Below, piece by piece: positions 33,405 through 35,973 of a stretch of 35,973 bases of DNA (positions are counted from its first letter, which is position 1; each line of letters begins with the position of its first letter). Made by a program: the position numbers and the translations under genes. A model generated the notes under the pieces. The model had not been told where the DNA came from. It saw only the letters and a list, made by a program, of their open reading frames with translations, and ran no database searches. The stretch is from Bacillota bacterium (GTDB taxonomy: Bacteria > Bacillota > Limnochordia > Limnochordales > ZCTH02-B6): the NCBI GenBank assembly GCA_017656145.1, contig JACDOI010000003.1:1-35973 (forward strand), given 5' to 3'.

Positions 33405-33417
33405 TGTTTTCACTGTA

Positions 33418-33440
33418 TGAAATTCATTCTCACATTTTCA
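33418..33440. promoter_or_regulatory. Candidate IclR operator
   Basis: TGAAA (33418-33422) and TTTCA (33436-33440) are inverted arms around a 13-bp centre, beginning 5 bp upstream of the GTG and 14 bp upstream of the ATG of iclR. IclR-family operators are often AT-rich dyads with GAAA/TTTC arms. Binding here would block expression of the regulator and the operon behind it. Confidence 0.45.
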
Positions 33441-33520
33441 GCGACATGGTTCTACTGGTTACAATAAATTCCTTCTCAAAGATGTAAGTTTTTTGTTTGC
33501 ATGACCCGGGGAAAACCTAT

Positions 33521-33548
33521 AGGATTAATTCACAGAATTCACTATCCT
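33521..33548. repeat. AT-rich dyad with direct AATTCAC repeats
   Basis: AGGAT (33521-33525) and ATCCT (33544-33548) are inverted arms. Between them AATTCAC occurs twice as a direct repeat (33527-33533 and 33536-33542). It is about 110-140 bases upstream of iclR on the minus strand. It may be an upstream binding site for IclR or another regulator, or a folded element at the end of the MATE transcript. Confidence 0.35.
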
Positions 33549-33776
33549 GTTCTGACCGATTGTTCTGCATAGGTGAGCCCTGAACCTCGGCTGAATGGCT
33601 TCCCCGGCATTCCTTACAGAAGTCTCGTTAACCGCGGGAGGTTGTCGGGAAAGGCGCGAGAGCAGAAGACTGACAGGAACTGCAGGATAGAGCGAGGGCG
33701 CGGCAAAGGCGGGCAAAGAACTTCGAGCCCGGCCGCCGCCATGGCCTGGCTGCTCCGGTGGGCATTGGCAGGCCTG

Positions 33777-35144
33777 TTACGCCGGCGACAGCCGGGGCCG
33801 AACCACAACTTTGCGCTGCCAGTTGCCTGTCCGGTAGTACCACCAGTGGAGCAACAGGCTGAGGATGGTGCTGATCACAATGGCCCACCATGTGCCCGTT
33901 ACGCCCCAACCGAGACCGTACGAAAGAAGCCAGGCCACCGGAAGCCGCACGATCCACAAGGTGACAAAGCTGATCGCCATCGAGGCGACGGTGTCGCCCG
34001 CCCCCCGAAGCACCCCGGTGAGGATGAACATGAGTGCGAGCGGAACATAGTTCAGGCCGACGATGCGCAAATAGCGCGCCCCCTCCGCCAGAACCGTGGA
34101 GTCCTCTGTAAACAGCCGCATGAGAACGGTCGGCCACGAAATTGCGAGAACGCTGATGGCTCCGGTGATCAGGACCGTCAGCACGCTCGCGCGCCGGACA
34201 ATTTCCCGCACCCGGTCCTGCCGCCCGGCGCCCAAGTTTTGACCGACGAGGGCGGTCACCGCCAAGCTGATGGACATGGCCGGCAAGAAAGCAAACTGGT
34301 CCAGCCGCCCGGCCGCGCCGAACGCCGCCACCACCTGCGCTCCGAACGTGTTGACCAAAGCCGCGACGACCACCATGCTAAAGGAGACGATGGTCGATTG
34401 CAGCCCCGCGGGAAGGCCGATGGTAAACAATTTGCCCGCCAGGGCCCAATCCATCTGCCACTCGTCCCGCCGCCGCGGGACGAGGTCGGTAGCGCGCATG
34501 ATATGGATGAATGCTAGGACTGCCGACAGCCCTTGGGAGATGACCGTAGCCCATGCAACCCCGGCGATGCCCATGGCCGGAATGGGACCCGAGCCGATAA
34601 TGAAGAACGGATCAAGGATGATGTTGATCACCGTCGCGTAGATGAGATACCGCAACGGCGTGCGGGAGTCGCCCAGTCCCCGCAGGATGGCGCCCAGCAC
34701 ATTGAACACGAACATCGGCAAAAGCCCCAACAGGAAAATGCCCAGGTACAGCGCCGCGGGTTCCAGAATTTCCTCGGGCGTTCGCATCAGGCGCAAGATT
34801 GGCACCCGCCAGACGATCCCCGCGACAGATGAAACGAGCCCCGATGCCGCAATGAGAATCAACGAGTTGGCCACTGTGCGCCTCACCTGGACGTCGTCCC
34901 GGGCGCCGCGGTACTGAGCAACCAATGTCGTCGTCGCCATGGTTAGGCCCATGATCAAAGCGACTAGGGCGAAGATGACGGGAAAACTGATGGACACCGC
35001 CCCCAGGGCCTCGGGACCGATATAGCGGCCGACCCAGAAGCTGTCGACGGTGTTGTACAGCGCCTGAAACAAGTTGCCGACGAACATCGGCCAGGAAAAC
35101 ACGAGAATATGCTGCCAAATACTTCCGGTAGTGAAGTCCCTCAT
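33777..35144 (-). CDS. MATE-family multidrug/metabolite exporter
   Basis: This membrane protein of about 455 residues has two similar halves of six predicted segments. It begins with the MATE-typical ILVFSWPMFVGNLFQALYNTVDS, with GAILRGLGDSRTPLRY after the first half and TGVLRGAGDT in the second. These proteins export cationic drugs or metabolites using a sodium or proton gradient. ATG 35144 best fits family length; an ATG at 35189 adds 15 residues and follows GAGGAG at a rather long 12 nt. Its link with the neighbouring catabolic operon is not evident. Confidence 0.85.
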   Translation of the reverse strand: MRDFTTGSIWQHILVFSWPMFVGNLFQALYNTVDSFWVGRYIGPEALGAVSISFPVIFALVALIMGLTMATTTLVAQYRGARDDVQVRRTVANSLILIAASGLVSSVAGIVWRVPILRLMRTPEEILEPAALYLGIFLLGLLPMFVFNVLGAILRGLGDSRTPLRYLIYATVINIILDPFFIIGSGPIPAMGIAGVAWATVISQGLSAVLAFIHIMRATDLVPRRRDEWQMDWALAGKLFTIGLPAGLQSTIVSFSMVVVAALVNTFGAQVVAAFGAAGRLDQFAFLPAMSISLAVTALVGQNLGAGRQDRVREIVRRASVLTVLITGAISVLAISWPTVLMRLFTEDSTVLAEGARYLRIVGLNYVPLALMFILTGVLRGAGDTVASMAISFVTLWIVRLPVAWLLSYGLGWGVTGTWWAIVISTILSLLLHWWYYRTGNWQRKVVVRPRLSPA

Positions 35145-35253
35145 GTGTCCCCCGCCGCTGGGGCTTGGACGCGGGTCGCTCTCCGCCATGGATCCGTCGA
35201 ACTCCTCATCGAGCCGAGATTTTGAGACCGGCCCCTGTGCAGCCGATAGTTTC

Positions 35254-35259
35254 AGTATA
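35254..35259 (-). promoter_or_regulatory. Extended -10 promoter for the MATE gene
   Basis: On the minus strand, TGG directly precedes TATACT (35254-35259), giving an extended -10. No good -35 is visible 16-18 bases upstream, as is common for extended -10 promoters. Transcription would start about 60-105 bases before the possible start codons. Confidence 0.5.
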
Positions 35260-35400
35260 CCACGCCACGAGCCGGGTGGCGGACGTCTAACCAGCAAGAA
35301 ACCGCAAGGGCAACGGCCTATGCATGGGCCGCAGCCGGGACCGTTGTGACGTCCGCAAAGGCTTCAAGTCCATTCCGGATGGTACGCTGGGTTAACCAGG

Positions 35401-35973
35401 CTAGGGCGCCGTCCCGCCCGGACGGGCGCCGCCGGCGAGACTCTTCAGGAAGGCAACCACTTGCCACCGCTCTTCTTCGGTGAGCTGGGCTTTCCACGCG
35501 GGCATCCCCCGGCGCGATCCTTCGCTCACGGCCCACATCAAGAACGCGGCGCTGCGGGTGCGGGCTGACTCTACAAGACTGGCAGCCTCCACCCGGCCGA
35601 CGGTTTGACCGGTCAAGTCCGTTCCGTGACAGACCGTGCACCGGCTCACGACCAGGTCGCGCCCGACTTCCCGGGCCCGTGCATCGCCGAGGGGAAAGGG
35701 ACTCGTCATCGTGCGGTACGCGGTCGGCACGTCCGCCTCGGTCGCTTCAGCAAGCACCACCGGACGCGCTGTCCCGGAACCTTGCTCAACTCCCGCACCT
35801 GCGAGTCGCCCAGAGGCGATGACGAGACAACCGGCGCCAAGGATCACCGCCAGGCGGGCCGCCCGGGGGGGGCCCGCCTGGGCGAAGAGCCGCCACGACG
35901 CTCTCGCCAGATACAGCGCCCCCCCGAAGATGAGCAGCGCGTTGGGCGCGTGGAATGCCCGCAGGAAGCGAAA
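35401..35973 (-). CDS. Membrane-anchored c-type cytochrome, 5' end outside the window
   Basis: The frame is open from the stop at 35401 to the window edge (190 codons), so the N-terminus is missing. Two hydrophobic segments come first (around NALLIFGGALYLA and LAVILGAGCLVIA). A periplasmic linker follows, then a monohaem domain with CTVCH and a likely axial Met in RRGMPAW, and an ending EERWQVVAFLKSL typical of class I cytochromes c. It would carry electrons at the outer face of the inner membrane, perhaps in an oxidase or quinol-oxidising chain. A GTG at 35847 could start a shorter form, but it lacks a ribosome site and the residues before it are also protein-like. An 8-base G run at 35865-35872 is a possible indel site. 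Confidence 0.75.
   Translation of the reverse strand, partial: FRFLRAFHAPNALLIFGGALYLARASWRLFAQAGPPRAARLAVILGAGCLVIASGRLAGAGVEQGSGTARPVVLAEATEADVPTAYRTMTSPFPLGDARAREVGRDLVVSRCTVCHGTDLTGQTVGRVEAASLVESARTRSAAFLMWAVSEGSRRGMPAWKAQLTEEERWQVVAFLKSLAGGARPGGTAP
35850..35881. repeat. GC-rich inverted repeat inside the cytochrome gene
   Basis: The arms 35850-35860 and 35871-35881 are perfectly complementary over 11 bp, around a 10-base centre that ends in a G run. It lies in the linker between the two membrane segments of the cytochrome. It could fold in RNA or merely reflect the high GC content. It also makes this spot prone to sequencing error. Confidence 0.45.

Larger units (their letters stand above)
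33414..33776. other. Intergenic region upstream of iclR and downstream of the MATE gene
   Basis: This is the only gap over 300 bases between genes. Bases 33414-33560 are clearly richer in A and T than the rest of the window and contain two dyads. Bases 33560-33776 are GC-rich again and show no gene or clear terminator for the MATE transcript. Open frames across it on either strand have no family resemblance. No strong -35/-10 pair was found on the minus strand, though TTGAGA at the 33480 end could be a -35. Confidence 0.5.

Noticed and set aside
33573-34517. 314-codon open frame starting in the iclR-MATE intergenic region
   Set aside because: Most of it is antisense to the MATE gene and it shows no family resemblance, so it is treated as a shadow frame.
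1-35973. Transposons, CRISPR arrays, tRNA genes or phage genes
   Set aside because: No transposase, integrase or phage-type protein, no regularly spaced repeats and no cloverleaf-like sequence were recognised by reading; a dedicated tRNA and repeat scan was not possible.

Overview
The window is about 36 kb of GC-rich bacterial chromosome carrying three solute-uptake and catabolism modules, with a MATE exporter and a partial c-type cytochrome at the right end. The three substrate-binding proteins (CUT2 type, TRAP DctP type, Liv type) all have signal peptides ending in small residues before the cleavage site and none has a lipobox Cys. Free periplasmic binding proteins point to a diderm cell. 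GTG and TTG starts are common and many junctions are 4-nt ATGA/GTGA overlaps. I cannot name the lineage from this alone.

Module 1 (75-11233, minus strand, with one divergent gene). A HutC-type GntR regulator heads a run of an FGGY kinase, a creatininase-family hydrolase, a complete CUT2 sugar ABC transporter (binding protein, double ATPase, two permeases), a short-chain dehydrogenase, a phosphotriesterase-family hydrolase, a small membrane protein and a D-threonine-aldolase-like PLP enzyme that is damaged at the window edge. Divergent from the regulator is a KDPG/KDPGal-type aldolase (11420). The two genes share a 186-bp region with overlapping back-to-back promoters and repeated CTATACAAG elements. 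I infer uptake of a sugar or sugar lactone, oxidation, lactone opening, phosphorylation and aldol cleavage. The substrate is unknown.

Module 2 (12261-19079, plus strand). A FadR-type GntR regulator (FCD domain) is followed by a DUF6282 amidohydrolase-like protein, a complete TRAP transporter (DctP, DctQ, DctM) and an SLC13-type permease with two TrkA_C-like domains. Both transporters suit small carboxylates. A 13-bp stem-loop lies between dctP and dctQ.

Module 3 (19179-33413, minus strand). An IclR regulator is followed by an iron alcohol dehydrogenase, an aldehyde dehydrogenase resembling 2-oxoglutarate-semialdehyde dehydrogenases, a ThDP enzyme, an SDR, a complete Liv-type ABC transporter (K, H, M, G, F), a zinc alcohol dehydrogenase, an NAD-dependent epimerase/dehydratase and an L-2-hydroxyglutarate-oxidase-like flavoprotein. 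All are co-directional with short gaps or overlaps, so they are probably one operon of about 14 kb. A hydroxy-acid route (hydroxy acid to oxo acid to aldehyde to acid) fits this gene set. That is inference.

Right end: an AT-richer 363-bp intergenic region with dyads upstream of iclR, the MATE exporter, and a c-type cytochrome whose reading frame runs off the window. No tRNA, rRNA, CRISPR array or insertion sequence was recognised. The first 130 bases are dominated by C/G runs and are probably unreliable sequence.
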